Part shown: positions 1 to 11,429 of the stretch, in pieces
Layout: every line of letters begins with the position of its first letter
Numbering within the stretch: position 1 is the first letter of the stretch
Source: Phocoena phocoena
Lineage: Eukaryota; Chordata; Mammalia; Artiodactyla; Phocoenidae
Direction of reading: 5' to 3'
NCBI RefSeq assembly: GCF_963924675.1
Contig: NC_089220.1
Location: 58,042,639-58,106,638 of the forward strand
Length of the DNA: 64,000 nucleotides
Made by a program: the position numbers and the translations under genes
Notes under the pieces: generated by a model
What the model was told of the DNA's origin: nothing
The model's database searches: none
What the model saw: only the letters and a program-made list of their open reading frames with translations

Positions 1-2473
1 AAACAGACCAATCACAAGCACTGAAATTGAAACTGTGATTAAAAATCTTCCAACAATCAAAATGCCAGGACCAGGTGGCTTCACAAGCGAATTCTACCAA
101 ACATTTAGAGAAGAGCTAACACCTACACTTCTCAAACTCTTCCAAAATAAAACAGAGGGAGGAACATTCCCAAACTCATTTTACGAGGCCACCATCACCC
201 TGATACCAAAACCAGACAAAGATGTCACAAAGAAAGAAAACTACAGGCCAATATCACTGACGAACATAGATGCAAAAATCCTCAACAAAATAGTAGCAAA
301 CAGAATCTAACAGCACGTTAAAAGTATCATACACGATGATCAAGTGGTGTTTATCCCAGGAATGCAAGGGTTCTTCAATATATGGAAATCAATCAATGTG
401 ATAAAACATATTAACAAATTGAAGGAGAAAATCCATATGATCATTTCAGTAGATGCAGAAAAAGCTTTCGACAAAATTCAACTACCATTTATAATAAAAA
501 CCCTCCAGAAAGTAGGCATAGAGGGAACTTACCTCAACATAATAAAGGCCCTATATGACAAACCCATAGCCAACATTGTTCTCAGTGGTGAAAAATCACC
601 ATTTCCTCTAAGATCAGGAACAAGACAAAGTTGTCCACTCTCACCACTAGTATTCAACATAGTTTTGGAAGTTTTAGCCACAGCAATCAGAGAAGAAAAA
701 GAAATAAAGGAATCCAAATCTGATAAGAAGAAGTAAAGCTGTCACTGTTTGCAGATGACATGGTACTATACATATAGAATCCTAAAGATGCTACCAGAAA
801 ACTACTAGAGCTAATCAATGAATTTGGTAAAGTAGCAGGGTACAAAATTAATGCACAGAAATCGCTTGCATGCCTATACATTAATGATGAAAAATCTGAA
901 AGAGAAATTAAGAAAACACTTCCATTTACTGCTGCAACAAAAAGAATTAAATACTGAGAAATAAACCTACCTAAGGAGACAAAAACTTGTATGCAGAAAA
1001 CTATAAGACACCAATGGAAGAAATTAAAGATGATACAAACTGATGGAGAGATATACCAAGTTCTTGGATAGGAAGAATCAACACTGCGAAAATGACTATA
1101 CAATCCAAAGCATTCTACAGATTCAATACAATCCTTATCAAACTACCAATCACATTTTTCACAGAACTAGAACAAAAAATTTCACAATTTGTATGGAAAC
1201 ACAAAAGACCCTGAATAGCCAAAGCAATCTTGAGAAAGAAAAACAGAGCTGGAGGAATCAGGCTCCTGGACTTCAGACTATACTACAAAGCTACAGTAAT
1301 CAAGACCGTATGGTACTGGCAAAAAAAACCAGAAATATAGATCCATGGGACAGGACAGTGAGCCCAGAAATAAACCCACACACATATGGTCACCTTATTT
1401 TTGATAAAGGAGGCAAGAATATACAATGGAGAAAACGCAACCTCTTCAGTAAGTGGTGCTGGGAAAACTGGACAGCTACCTGTAAAAGAATGAAATTAGA
1501 ACACGCCCTAACATCATACACAAAAATAAACTCTGAATGAATCAAAGACCTAAATATAAGGCCAGATACTATAAAACTCTTAGAGGAAAACATATGCAGA
1601 ACACTCTATGACATAAGTCACAAAAAGATCCTTTTTGACATACCTCCTAGAGAAATGGAAATAAAAACAAAAAAAAACAAATGGGACTCAATGAAACTTA
1701 AAAGCTTTTGCACAGCAAAGGAAACCATAAACAAGGCCAAAAGACAACCCTCATAATGGGAGATAATATTTGCAAATGAAACAACGGACAAAGGATTAAT
1801 CTCCAAAATATACAAGCAGCTCATGCAACTCAATGTCAAAAAGCAAACAATCCAATCCAAAAATGGGCAGAAGTCCTAAATAGACATTTCTCCAAAGAAC
1901 ATATACAGATTGCCCAGAAACACATGAAAGGATGCTCAACATCACTAATCATTAGAGAAATGCAAATCATAACTACAATGAGGTATCACCTCACACCAGT
2001 CAGAATGGCTATCATCAAAATATCTACAAACTATAAATGCTGGAGAGGGTATGGAGAAAAGGGATCCCTCTTGCACTGTTGGTGGGAATGTAAATTGATA
2101 CAAACACTATTGAGAACAGTATGGAGGTTCCTTAAAAAACTAAAAATAGCACTATCATATGACCCAGCAATCCAACTGCTGGGCATATACCCTGATCAAA
2201 CCATAATTCAAAAAGAGTCATGTACCACAATGTTCATTGCAGCTCTATTTACAATAGCCAGGACATGGAAGCAACCTAAGTGTCCATCAACAGATGAATG
2301 GATAAAGAAGATGTGGAACATATATACAATGTAATATTATTCAGTCATAAAAAGAAACGAAAGTGAGTTATTTGTAGTGAGGTGGATGGATCTAGAAGAC
2401 TGTCATACAGAGTGAAGTAAGTCAGAAAGAGAAAAACAAATACCATATGCTAACACATATATATGGAATTTAA
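1..2473 (+). pseudogene. L1 ORF2 remnant (reverse transcriptase and C-terminal domain)
   Basis: L1 ORF2p is the endonuclease/reverse transcriptase that copies L1 RNA at a nicked target. Only the part from just upstream of the RT motifs onward lies in the window. The RT palm motif F-A-D-D-M is encoded at 748-762, and the conserved GTRQ-like motif precedes it near 618-630. The C-terminal region (1924-2334) keeps the Cys/His-containing zinc-knuckle-like segment with CWRGYGEKG and LLHCWWECK. The frame is broken by a nonsense change at 308-310, a frameshift near 725-735, a TGA at about 1041-1043, and further frame changes before 1924. Non-functional with near certainty. Confidence 0.92.
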
Positions 2474-2688
2474 GTAAAAAAAAATGATTCTGAAGAACAT
2501 AGGTTCAGGACAGGAATAAAGATGCAGATGTAGAGAATGGACTTGAGGACATGGGGAGGGAAAAGTGTAAGCTGGGATAAAGTGAGAATGGCATGGACAT
2601 ATATATACTACCAAATGTAAAACAGATAGCTAGTGGGAAGCAGCTGAATAGCACAGGGAGAACAGCTGGGTGCTTTGTGACCACCTAG

Positions 2689-2718
2689 AGGGGTGGGGTA
2701 GGGAGGGTGGGAGGGAGA
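2689..2718 (+). other. G-rich polypurine tract in the L1-A 3' UTR
   Basis: Five or more runs of three to four G are separated by one or two bases, a pattern able to form a G-quadruplex on the + strand. The same position in both other L1 copies carries an equivalent tract (15451-15485, 56466-56495). A G-rich polypurine stretch is a known feature of mammalian L1 3' UTRs. Confidence 0.7.
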
Positions 2719-2739
2719 CGCAAGAGGGAGGTGATATGG

Positions 2740-2741
<2 letters not shown>

Positions 2742-2772
<31 letters not shown>
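2742..2772. repeat. (TA)n microsatellite inside the L1-A 3' UTR
   Basis: An uninterrupted TA run of about 15 units. At the homologous place L1-B (near 15517-15528) and L1-C (near 56523-56533) have only short tatata or tatgta stretches, so this array expanded from a short seed in the L1 sequence after insertion. Confidence 0.9.
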
Positions 2773-2775
<3 letters not shown>

Positions 2776-2889
2776 AGCTGATTCACTTTGTTATACAGCA
2801 GAAACTAACACAACACTGTAAAGCAATTATACTCTAATAAAGATGTTAAAAAAAAGAAAATAAGTAAACCCCGCTCCCCCACCGAAAAA

Positions 2890-3175
2890 TATTTCCAAGG
2901 AAAAATTACTGTCACCTCTATTACCATAGATTAGATTTACCTGTTCTTGAACTTAATACAAGTAGAATTACGCATAGTATGCATTCTTTTATATCTGGCT
3001 TTTAGCTGGCAGTTGTTTCTGAGATCCATTTATATCAATTCAGGAATCGTAATTTCTTCCCTTTTTTTGCTGATTAGTATCCCATTCTACAGCTGTACCC
3101 CAGGTTTGTCATTCATTGCTGGACACCTGGGTCGTTTCCAGTTTTGGATTATTATGAATAAAGAAAATGCTATCA
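2890..3175 (-). mobile_element. Ancient L1 3'-region fragment (antisense)
   Basis: The + strand reads as the reverse complement of old L1 ORF2/3' UTR sequence. It includes the phrase around 3118-3170 resembling 'ggacacctgggtcgtttcc' followed by 'attatgaataaag', which is very common in antisense L1M fragments. It is heavily diverged and no element ends are visible. Confidence 0.6.
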
Positions 3176-3970
3176 AAAGTGTCCTTGAGAGAAAGGAAAA
3201 GGGAGATGAGACACATAGAGGAAAATGTGATGTGAAGATCAGGCAGATATTAAAGTCATGTGGCCACAAGCTAAGGAAAAACCAGGAATGCCTTGACCCA
3301 CCGAAAGCTAGAAAATGCAAGGAACAGATTCTCCCCTAGAACCTTCAGAGGGAGCCCAGCCCTGCTGAAACCTTGATTTCAGATTTTGGGACCCCAGAAC
3401 TCTTAGAGAATAGATTTCCCTTGTTTGACCCCAGCAAATGTGTGGTAATTCATTATGGCTGCCCCAGAATACTGATATGGGGGAAGAGTAGCATAGTAAA
3501 TAAGAGCATAACATTATTGAGAATTTAAAAGAGATAATCCATGTAGACTGATTAAAATAACACTTACTCATCAAGTGCCCATAGTTAAGTATATTTGTGA
3601 TGTAAAGAAACCCTGCACCTTAAGGAGACAGCGCACTTTGATTGCTGGGACACATACAGCTTCATGCATGATGGATGCTCTTGAGCAGATTTCTGTGGTA
3701 CTGTAAACTTCAGTCATCAAGACATATTCCTATGATGTATTGGACCATAACCTGGACGTTTAAATTGCCCAGGAAATATCTGTCATCACCTCAGCAACAA
3801 GAGAAGGATTGTGCTGGGTGATATTTGATGCAGGTGAACTCAGCTCTCTAAAGACCTTCAGGTGGGAGGCATTTCCTTCCAAAGACATGTCTGGGTTCCT
3901 GTACTGTCCATGAAAATAGCAATTAGTGAGGATAAGGGAGGGATTATTTAAAATCTCATTCGGCCCACTA
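3176..3970. other. Unrecognised, probably single-copy DNA
   Basis: I recognise no repeat, RNA gene or coding exon here. Open frames on both strands are short (under 91 codons), lack family resemblance and overlap one another, so I treat them as chance. Confidence 0.5.
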
Positions 3971-3971
3971 G

Positions 3972-4202
3972 CACACAATCCAAGGGCAATTCTCTCCTGC
4001 CCACACCTTCCCCACTCCAACCTCAAGGACATTTAGAAATAACTGGAAACATTTTCGACTGTCATGACTATTGAAGCAGAGGTCCTGGCATCTAGTGTGT
4101 AGATGACAAGGGTGCTAATAAACACTGTACAATAAACAGCATCCCACAACAAAAATAATTACTGATCATAAATGTCAGTTGTGCCAAGGTTGATAAACTC
4201 TG
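3972..4202 (-). mobile_element. MER5A-like non-autonomous hAT (Charlie) DNA transposon
   Basis: The right end (4188-4202) reads ggttgataaactctg, a mutated form of the MER5A terminal inverted repeat in reverse orientation. Upstream segments match the MER5A body: the piece containing 'tggcatctagtg', the piece around 'cccacaacaaaaataatt', and 'aaatgtcagttgtgccaagg'. The left boundary is approximate. MER5A elements are short, non-coding deletion derivatives of a Charlie-type transposon and are very old in mammals. Confidence 0.75.
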
Positions 4203-4239
4203 ATATAACCTAATAAATAGTTTGTTTATTTATTTACTT

Positions 4240-4390
4240 TTCTGTTTTTGGCCCTCTACCACTAGAATATGAAATCCATGAAGGCACGGATGTTTTATTT
4301 TTGTGTTCTGCTCTGTTCCTAGGAACTACAATTACGAAGCTGAGAGCTCAACAATGTTATTTTAATGACTGGATTAGTATTCTATGAACT
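4240..4390 (+). mobile_element. L2 3'-end fragment
   Basis: The sequence 'ccactagaatatgaaatcc' followed by 'atgaaggcacgg' and a T-rich stretch is the usual degraded 3' end of LINE2. It is short and has no coding remnant. Confidence 0.5.
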
Positions 4391-4568
4391 AGGGTAAAGA
4401 TATTTAAAATATTTGGAGAGATCTCCTAGTGAAATAAACACCATTTTATCAATCATGTTTGTTGCGTTTTTTTGTAACATACATTTCACCAATATTTAAA
4501 TACATATATTGCATGAGTAAGCTTTCTCATGGGTCCTAAGTATTTCTGTAGTTCATACTATTTGGGTT

Positions 4569-5045
4569 ATTTTTTTTTTCATAATTGAAGTATAGTTGAG
4601 TTACAATAATATTAGTTTCAAGTGTACAACATACTGATTCAATATATTTACAGATTATATTCCATTTAAAGTTATTAATGGCCATATTTCCTTGTGCTGT
4701 AATTTATCCCTGTTGCTTGCTTATCTATTATATTTTATACATAGTAGTTTGTATCCCTTAATCCCATATCCCTATTTTGTCCCTCCCACTCCCCTCTCCC
4801 CACTGGTAACAACTAGTTTGTTCTCTTTATCTGTGTGTGTTTTTGTCTTGTTACATACATTTTTTTTTTATTTTTTAGATTCCACATATAAATGTTAACA
4901 CAGAGTATTTGTCTTTGCCTGACTTATTTCACTAAGCATAATACTCTCTAGGTCCATCCCATGTTATTGCAAATGGCAGAATTTCATTCTCTTTTATGGC
5001 TAAAATGCCATTGCGTGTTTTTTATATATATATATTAAAAACATG

Positions 5046-5090
<45 letters not shown>

Positions 5091-5335
5091 ACATCTTTAT
5101 CCATTCATCTGTATCTGTTTACACTTAGGTTGCCACCATATCTTGGCTATTGTAAGTAATGCTGCTATGAACATTGGGGTGTATGTATCTCTTCAAATTA
5201 GTGTTTTCATTTTCTTTGTATGTATACCCAGGAGTGGAATTGCTAGATCATATGATAGTTCTATTTTTAGTTTTTTTCCACACTTTTCCACAGTGGCTGC
5301 ACCAATGTACATTCCTAGAATTCTTACTATTTTGA
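4569..5335 (-). mobile_element. L1 3'-end fragment (antisense, L1M-type) with internal (TA)n
   Basis: A T-run at 4570-4579 corresponds to the A tail of a minus-strand L1. The sequence then runs through the 3' UTR (reverse complement of the 'gttacaataatattagtttc' type) into antisense ORF2 C-terminal sequence. It ends at about 5335 after the ccacagtggctgcaccaatg segment, which is the antisense of the conserved cysteine-rich ORF2 region. It is 5'-truncated, as most L1 copies are. Confidence 0.85.
5048..5086. repeat. (TA)n microsatellite
   Basis: About 19 TA units, with a shorter TA stretch just upstream at 5022-5035. It lies inside the antisense L1 fragment at 4569-5335. Confidence 0.92.
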
Positions 5336-6940
5336 AGAAAAAAATAAATATATTAATATGGAAGTTTATATGAAACCCAACTATACAAATAACTTTATAT
5401 TTTCATAATTGAGATATGTAAGTCATTAAAATTTTGAAACACAGCTCAGTAATGTCAGATCCCTGAAACATTTTAACAAATGTATAATATTTGGAAGAGC
5501 TGAATAAATTGCTTTACTATACTCACTGAAGAGAGATTTTTTTCTCTAAAGTGCTTCTGTATGTCTTATCACATTAAAATCTTTTTATTAAAGGAGATTC
5601 CATAAATAAGAAATTATTATTTGTCTTTGGTGATTAAACAAATTGTCAATTTTGAAATGGTATGACTTAATAGCTATGATTATTATCACTAGTAATTTAT
5701 TACTTCTGTGCTTGCTTGAAATTAATCAAATATATAAAACAACATATCAGGTAATTCTTACCTTTGTGAGGACCTGATCACATTTCTTAATCTCATCGTA
5801 TTTCAGAATCCTTACTTGTAAAATGAGAATAGCAGCACTTTTATGTGTGGAAATTTTGATGATGAATGGATCAATAAAACACACAAAAGGTTGAAATAGG
5901 TCCTGTCATATTGCATGAGCTGTAAAGATTTTAGTTCAGGTAGACATTTGGACATGGAACTTTATATTTTATACATTTGAATTTATTTGCCTTCTTCTTT
6001 ACTCCCCTTTCCTCCTTCTGTCTCTTTTGTAAGTGCAATGAGAAGCATTAACACACATAAACATCCTGGTCTGGTTTGGTTCTAACATAGGTGATTCATA
6101 CAAACTAAGGTAAGAGAATGATCTTCTGTCAAGACAATTCCTAAAAATAAGAATACAGAGATATATTTCTGATTACTTCAATTTTCTTAGAAATTATAAT
6201 AATATTATTTTACTGCCCTATTACGACCTCCTATATTTAAAAGACAGAGATTAAAATCCAGTGTTTCTTCTCAAGGTTTTCCCATATGTTTCTTAATGTG
6301 AAGTCACATCACTAGAACTAGGAGTGAACTAAATCACAGAGTAAATACTGGATAAATATCCTGGTCCTGACAGGATATTTTAGATACATATGAAGGGTTG
6401 ATCTTGTTCCATAGTAGCAGCTTGACATATCTAATAAAATGGAATTTATCTGTAATTGTGGAGTTCCTCCACACATTTAAAAAAAAAACTATAGGTATGA
6501 CGGGAGACACAGTCTTATTGAAGCTATGAACACAACTATATTTCAATGAGGAATGAAATGAACCAGTAAAGAGATGTCAAATATTTGCTCTATTTATGTA
6601 TATAACAAAGCCATAGGTTTTACACAATAATTTTAGACCCTGACAGAGACACAACCTAAAAATATGTTTAATTGTTTTCAAATGTGGAGTGGTTAAAAAT
6701 AGTGAAATTTAACACAATGTCTTTTTCTCAAGGTGGCTGTGATTTTTTTAAGCTTGATCTGAGGAGTAAAACACCCCTATGAATTCCAATTATTACCTGC
6801 ATTGTGCTTCAGTTCTCCTGAGAGACATTTGCTTGTGTTAGCAATTTTTCACTTTAAAGCTTGTTACATGATAATTTCCTTTTTAATGATCCCATCTAAG
6901 GAAACCTATGTACTTCTTTGATTCTGATGGGCTAAGACCC
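5336..6940. other. AT-rich, mostly unrecognised DNA with a weak MIR-like piece at about 5770-5900
   Basis: No gene or clear repeat is visible. Between about 5770 and 5900 the order 'cttaatctcat', 'acttgtaaaatgagaatagc' and 'atggatcaataaaa' resembles the conserved core of a MIR SINE on the + strand, but it is too decayed to be sure. Confidence 0.4.

Positions 6941-7003
<63 letters not shown>
6941..7003. repeat. (TA)n microsatellite at the A-tail side of a SINE
   Basis: About 28 TA units directly abut the tail end of the minus-strand SINE at 7003-7202, where a poly(T) would be expected. The array appears to have replaced the SINE tail. Confidence 0.92.
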
Positions 7004-7202
7004 TATTTTGCGGTACGCGGGCCTCTCACTGTTGTGGCCTCTCCCGTTGCGGAGCACAGGCTCCGGACGCGCAGGCTCAGCGGCCATGGCTCACAGGCCT
7101 AGCCGCTCCGCGGCACATGGGATCTTCCCGGACCGGGGCACGAACCCATGTCCCCTGCATCGGCAGGCGGACTCTCAACCACTGCGCCACCAAAGAAGCC
7201 CT
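7003..7202 (-). mobile_element. CHR-type tRNA-derived SINE (short form)
   Basis: Reverse complement of the cetacean SINE. Its tRNA-like head (5' end at about 7202) carries a Pol III A box and a B box of the GGTTCG type near 7140-7150, followed by the tRNA-unrelated part with the CpG-rich 'tccggagcctgtgctccgc' segment. It ends at the 'gaggcccgcgtaccgc' terminus, so it is the roughly 200-bp form. Few mutations from other copies suggest a fairly young insertion. No clean TSD is visible because the tail side is a TA microsatellite. Confidence 0.93.
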
Positions 7203-7439
7203 TAATGTGCATTTTAAAAATATTAGAGCTAACATTTCCTCCCTTTGTGAATCTAAAAATAATCTAAAATATGCTTTTTTTGTTTACATTTGCTTTTATT
7301 ATATAGTAGGCATCTGTCACTTTTTGGAAAGTTTTTATGAACATTACATCCTAATTTTAAAGACATATGTAATTCAATGAGCATTGAAGTGAATTTACTT
7401 TAATCTTATATAGTTAATTCTCCACCTAGCAGTCACAGA

Positions 7440-7785
7440 CATCCTTTCAAAAACATAAGTCATCCTATCATTCACTTGTTAAATTCCTTTAGTGGCTTAA
7501 AAAAGTGTGAATAAATTCCTAGCATGGTTTTCAAAGATAAAGGTTATATGTCCTCACTCAATCTCGATGACCACTCTACTCTAACCATTCTGACTTCCCT
7601 CCAGCCACTTCAACACGTATGCTGTTCTTCAATCAAAGGAGCCTATGCCACCCAGGAGCCTTAACATGCTAGACTTTTTGTTGTTTTCTATTGGCTATTT
7701 CTCCCATTTAGACATTAGTTCCATGAGGACATGAATCTCTGTGTCTAGAAACTAAATATTTGTTTAATACATGAATGAACAAATT
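7440..7785 (+). mobile_element. L2 (LINE2) 3' fragment
   Basis: Degraded LINE2 sequence. The order 'aaaaacataagtcatccta', 'ttcctttagtggctt', a central CT-rich segment with 'ccagccacttcaacacgt' and 'atgctgttcttcaatc', then 'gttccatgaggacatg' and 'tgaatgaacaaa' follows the L2 3' region. No open frame remains. Confidence 0.7.
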
Positions 7786-7900
7786 TGTTGAGTGTTTAAC
7801 TATGGGTCAGACACTCTATCAGAAGCTGAGGATACTGATATGAATAAAGCATATACCTACTCTCAAGGCATATGAGCAAATAATTTTCAGACAAAACAAG
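7786..7900 (+). repeat. Unclassified old mammalian repeat, related to 17695-17850 and 43625-43800
   Basis: It contains a degraded version of the phrase 'tgtgccaggcactgttctag' followed by 'ggatac' and 'ccctgccctcaaggagctc'. Three copies of this family occur in the window. I recognise it as a common mammalian interspersed repeat but cannot name it with confidence. Confidence 0.45.
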
Positions 7901-7934
7901 TGGTATAAAAATTCTTTAGGGCTGATACCACAGA

Positions 7935-8145
7935 ATTATGACATTGTGTTCAATTGAAGTGCTGCAGCTCCATCATATGCTATCTGCATGCTTTGGGGCA
8001 AGTTATTTCACTCTTAATACTTTAGTGACACCTCTACAAATTGGAATTAATAATATCACCTACCATATGTTTATTTTGAGGACTAAATAAACCTAGAAAG
8101 CATTCAATAAATGTCTGTTATTTTATTATAATTATTACTTTTATA
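7935..8145 (+). mobile_element. MIR SINE
   Basis: The MIR core and 3' tail are recognisable: 'ggggcaagttatttcactc', a CTCTACAAATTGGAATTAAT segment, 'cacctaccatatg', 'gaggactaaataaa' and 'cattcaataaatgtctgtta' followed by 'tattattataattatt'. The tRNA-like head is largely lost. Confidence 0.75.
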
Positions 8146-8344
8146 TTTCTTTTCTACTTTTTCCAACTAAACCTCAATTTAAGCCCTTAGTCAAGGTGAT
8201 TAAAAAAACTGTAATCTCCTCTGTCACGCATGTAAGTCATCTGCTTCCTATCTCTAAAGATGATTTTCCCCGGTGACTCATAAAATGCAGAAATAACAGA
8301 AAAAAATAAAAGCTTGATAAAAGGAGAATAAGGACGTAAAAGTA

Positions 8345-8542
8345 AATAGAAAAGGACCTTAACAGACACCTCACTAAAGAAGATATACAGATGAGAAATA
8401 AACATATGAATATATGCTCCACGTCACATGTCAGCAGGGTAATGCAACTTAAAACAACCATAAGATAATACTAGACACCTATTAGAATGGACAAAATCTC
8501 AGGCACTGACAACATCAAATGTCTAAAGATGCGGAGCGACAG
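8345..8542 (+). mobile_element. L1MA-type element, 5' segment, split by the L1-B insertion
   Basis: Decayed ORF2 C-terminal sequence ('cacctcactaaagaagatat', then the cysteine-rich region up to 'aagatgcggagcgacag'). It continues at 15625 with 'gaactctcatacattcctgg', which is exactly the next piece of the same L1 ORF2 region. The two parts are therefore one older element interrupted by L1-B. The segment 8146-8344 just before it is unrecognised. Confidence 0.85.
8525..8542. repeat. Left target-site duplication of L1-B
   Basis: An 18-bp segment, aaagatgcggagcgacag, pairs with aaagattgggagcaacag at 15607-15624 (15 of 18 bases identical). Both match the local sequence expected for the interrupted L1MA element, which supports a true duplication that has since diverged. 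Confidence 0.75.
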
Positions 8543-10480
8543 AACACCTACTGAACGCTGGCAGAAGACCTCAGACCTCCCAAAAGGCAAGAAACCCCCC
8601 CACGTACCTGGGTAGGGCAAAAGAAAAAAGAATAAACAGAGACAAAAGGATACGGACGGGACCTGCACCAGTGGGAGGGAACTGTAAAGGAGGTTCCTAC
8701 ACACTAGGAATCCCCTTCGCGGGCGGAGACTGCGGATGGCACAGGGGGAAAGCTTCGGAGCCGCGGAGGAAAGCACAGCAACAGGGGTGCGGGGGGCAAA
8801 GCGGAGAGATTCCTGCACAGAGGATCGGTGCCGACAGGCACTCACCAAGCCGAGAGGCTTGTCGGCTCCCCCGCCAGGGCGGGCAGGGCTGGGAGCTGAG
8901 GCTCCGGCTTCGAGCGGAGCGCTGGGGGAGGACTGGGGTTGGCTGCGTGAACACAGCCTGAAGGGGTTAGTGTGCCACGGATAGCCGGGAGGGAGTCCAG
9001 GGAAAAGTCTGGACCTGCCGAAGAGACAAGAGACTTTTTCTTACCTCTTTGTTTCCTGGTGCGCGAGGAGAGGGGATTAAGAGCACTGCTTAAAGGAGCT
9101 CCAGAGACTGGCGCGAGCTGCGGCTAAAAGCGCGGACCCCAGAGACGGGCATGAGACGCTAAGGCTGCTGCCGCCGCCACCAAGAAGCCTGTGTGCGAGC
9201 ACAGGTCACTATCCACAGCCCCCTTCCGGGGAGGCTGTGCAGCCCGCCGCTACCAGGGTCCTGAAACCCAGGGACAACTTCCCCTGGAAAACGCACGGCA
9301 CGCCTCACGCTGGTGCAACGTCATGGCGGCCTCTGACGCCGCAGGCTCTTCCCGCACTCCGTGCCCCTCCCTCCCTGCGGCCTGAGTGAGCCAGAGAGCC
9401 CGAATCAGCTGCTCCTTTAACCCCGTCCTGTCTGAGCGAAGAACAGACGCCTTCCGGCGACACGCAGAGGCGGGGCCAAATCCAAAGCTGAGCCCCTGGG
9501 AGCTGTGAGAACGAAGAAGAGAAAGGGAAATCTCTCCTAGCAGCCTCAGAAGCAGCTGATTAAAGCTCCACAATCAACTTGCTGTACCTGCATCTGTGGA
9601 ATATCTGAATAGAAAACGAATCATCCCAAATTGAGGAGGTGGACTTTGACAGCAAGATTTATGATTTTTTCCCCTTTTCCTCTTTTTGTGAGTGTGTATG
9701 TGTATGCTTCTGTATGAGATTTTGTCTGTATAGCTTTGCTTCCACCATTTGTCCTAGGGCTCTATACGTCCGTTTTTTTTTTTTTTCTCTTAATAATTAT
9801 TTTTTTTAATAACTTTATAATATTTTATCTTTATTTTATTTTTCTTTATCTTCTTTCTTTCTTTTTTCCCTTCCTCCCCTCCTTCCTTCCTTCCTTCCTC
9901 CCTCCCTCCCTCACTCCCTTTCTTTCTTTCTTGCTACTTCTACTTATTCTTTCTTTCTACTTTTTCTCACTTTTATTCTGAGCCGTGTGGATGAAAGGCT
10001 CTTGGTGCTGCAGCCAGGAGTCACTGCTGTGCCTCTGAGGTGCGAGAGCCAACTTCAGGACACTTGTCCACAAGAGACCTCCCAGCTCCACATAATATCA
10101 AACGGCGAAAATCTCCCAGAGATCTCCAACTCAACACCAACACCCAGCTTCACTCAACGACCAGCAAGCTACAGTGCTGAAGATCCTACGCCACACAACT
10201 AGCAGGACAGGAACACAACCCCACCCATTAGCAGAGAGGCTGCCTAAAATCATAATAAGTCCACAGACACCCCAAAACACACCACTAGACGTGGACCTGC
10301 CCACCAGAAAGACAAGATCCAGCCTCATCCACCAGAACACAGGCACTCGTCCCCTCCACCTGGAAACCTACACAAGCCACTGAACCAACCTTAGCCACTG
10401 GGGACAGACACCAAAAACAACGGGAACTACGAACCTGCAGCCTGCAAAAAGGAGACCCCAAACACAGTAAGATAAGCAAA
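8543..10480 (+). promoter_or_regulatory. L1-B 5' UTR (internal promoter region)
   Basis: In L1s the 5' UTR holds an internal Pol II promoter. Here it comprises a CpG-rich part (about 8690-9520), a T-rich and CT-rich pyrimidine block (about 9730-9970, with CTTT and CCTT repeats) and a CA/CC-rich leader (about 9990-10480) ending at the ORF1 start. The first ~93 bp, including the YY1-like site seen in L1-C, are missing. Open frames seen within it (for example 8671-8961 and its reverse strand) reflect low stop density in CpG-rich DNA and are not supported as genes. Confidence 0.85.
9860..9965. repeat. Polypyrimidine CT-rich tract in the L1-B 5' UTR
   Basis: Runs of CTTT, CCTT and CCCT units. L1-C has the corresponding tract at about 50890-50960, with a different unit composition and length. 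Confidence 0.85.
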
Positions 10481-11371
10481 ATGAGAAGACAGAAAAACAC
10501 ACAGCAGATGAAGGAGCGAGATAAAAACCCACCAGACCTAACAAATGAAGAGGAAATAGGAAGTCTACCTGAAAAATAATTCAGAATAATGATAGTAAAG
10601 ATGATCCAAAATCTTGGAAACAGAATAGACAAAATGCAAGAAACATTTAACAAGGAACTAGAAGAACTAAAGATGAAACAAACAATGATGAACAACACAA
10701 TAAGTGAAATTAAAAATACTCTAGATGGGATCAATAGCAGAATAACTGAGGCAGAAGAACAGATAAGTGACCTGGAAGATAAAATAGTGGAAATAACTAC
10801 TGCAGAGCAGAATAAAGAAAAAAGAATGAAAAGAACTGAGGACAGTCTCAGAGACCTCTGGGACAACATTAAACACACCAACATTCGAATTATAGGGGTT
10901 CCAGAGAAGAAGAGAAAAAGAAAGGGACTCAGAAAATATTTGAAGAGATTATAGTCGAAAACATCCCTAATATGGGAAAGGAAATAGTTATTCAAGTCCA
11001 GGAAGCACAGAGAGTCCCAGACAAGATAAATCCAAGGAGAAACATGCCAAGACACATATTCATCAAACTGTCAAAAATTAAATACAAAGAAAACATATTA
11101 AAAGCAGCAAGGGAAAAGCAACAAATAACACACAAGGGAATCCCCATAAGGTTAACAGCTGAGCTTTCAGCAGAATCTCTGCAAGCCAGAAGGGACTGGC
11201 CGGACATATTTAAAGTGATGAAGGAGAAAAACCTGCAACCAAGATTACTCTACCAGCAAGGATCTCATTCAGAGTTGATGGATAAATTAAACCTTTACAG
11301 ACAAACAAACGCTGAGAAAGTTCAGCACCACCAAACCAGCTCTACAACAACTGCTAAAGGAATTTCTCTAG
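10481..11371 (+). pseudogene. L1-B ORF1 (RNA-binding chaperone), disrupted
   Basis: ORF1p forms trimers through a coiled coil and binds L1 RNA. The ATG at 10481 begins MRRQKNTQQMKE, but codon 33 is TAA (10577-10579), and L1-C has the same stop. The reading frame resumes at Met 10589 and includes the heptad-rich coiled coil (about 10600-10830), then 'RTEDSLRDLWDNIK' at the start of the RRM-like domain. A frameshift near 10905 ends that frame. The C-terminal domain continues at 10972 in another frame (QVQEAQRVP, NPRRNMPRH, AAREKQQITH) and shifts again near 11255. The remnant stop TAG is at 11369-11371. Total length of about 297 codons is close to the family norm. Confidence 0.93.
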
Positions 11372-11429
11372 GCAAGAAACACAAGAGAAGGAAAAGACCT
11401 ACAATAACGAACCCAAAACAATTAAGAAA

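Larger units (their letters stand above)
1..2860 (+). mobile_element. L1-A: 5'-incomplete, decayed L1 retrotransposon (3' part of ORF2, 3' UTR, A-rich tail)
   Basis: This is the 3' portion of an L1 LINE of the cetartiodactyl type; its 5' part lies beyond the window edge. It aligns by eye with the ORF2 parts of the two longer copies at 8543-15606 and 49464-56616. It enters in the reverse-transcriptase fingers region and runs through the FADD active site (748-759) and the C-terminal cysteine-rich region to an ORF2 stop at 2471-2473. A G-rich 3' UTR follows, then a TA microsatellite, an AATAAA at 2836-2841 and an A-rich tail to about 2860. It is visibly more diverged than the other two copies, so probably an older insertion of the same lineage. 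No TSD can be assessed because the 5' end is off-window. Confidence 0.93.

Noticed and set aside
687..1103. 138-codon minus-strand frame that looks membrane-like
   Set aside because: Antisense shadow of L1-A ORF2; equivalent shadows occur at 13216-13704 and 54233-54658.
1043..1540. 165-codon plus-strand frame beginning MERYTKF
   Set aside because: It is the +1 frame of L1 ORF2, not the protein frame. The same alternative frame appears at 13816-14043 in L1-B.
7008..7205. tRNA-like sequence with A and B boxes, possibly a tRNA gene
   Set aside because: It is the tRNA-derived head of a CHR SINE. There is no intact cloverleaf, and seven copies share the same body.
8471..9573. Several overlapping open frames on both strands (up to 125 codons), rich in Arg, Pro and Ser
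   Set aside because: They lie in the CpG-rich L1-B 5' UTR, where stop codons are scarce. L1-C has homologous but differently broken frames at 49444-50603.
10285..11055. 256-codon minus-strand frame, very hydrophobic (Leu, Phe, Ser, Ile)
   Set aside because: It is antisense to L1-B ORF1; an A-rich coding strand yields Phe/Leu/Ser-rich antisense frames. L1-C shows the same shadow at 51403-51879.
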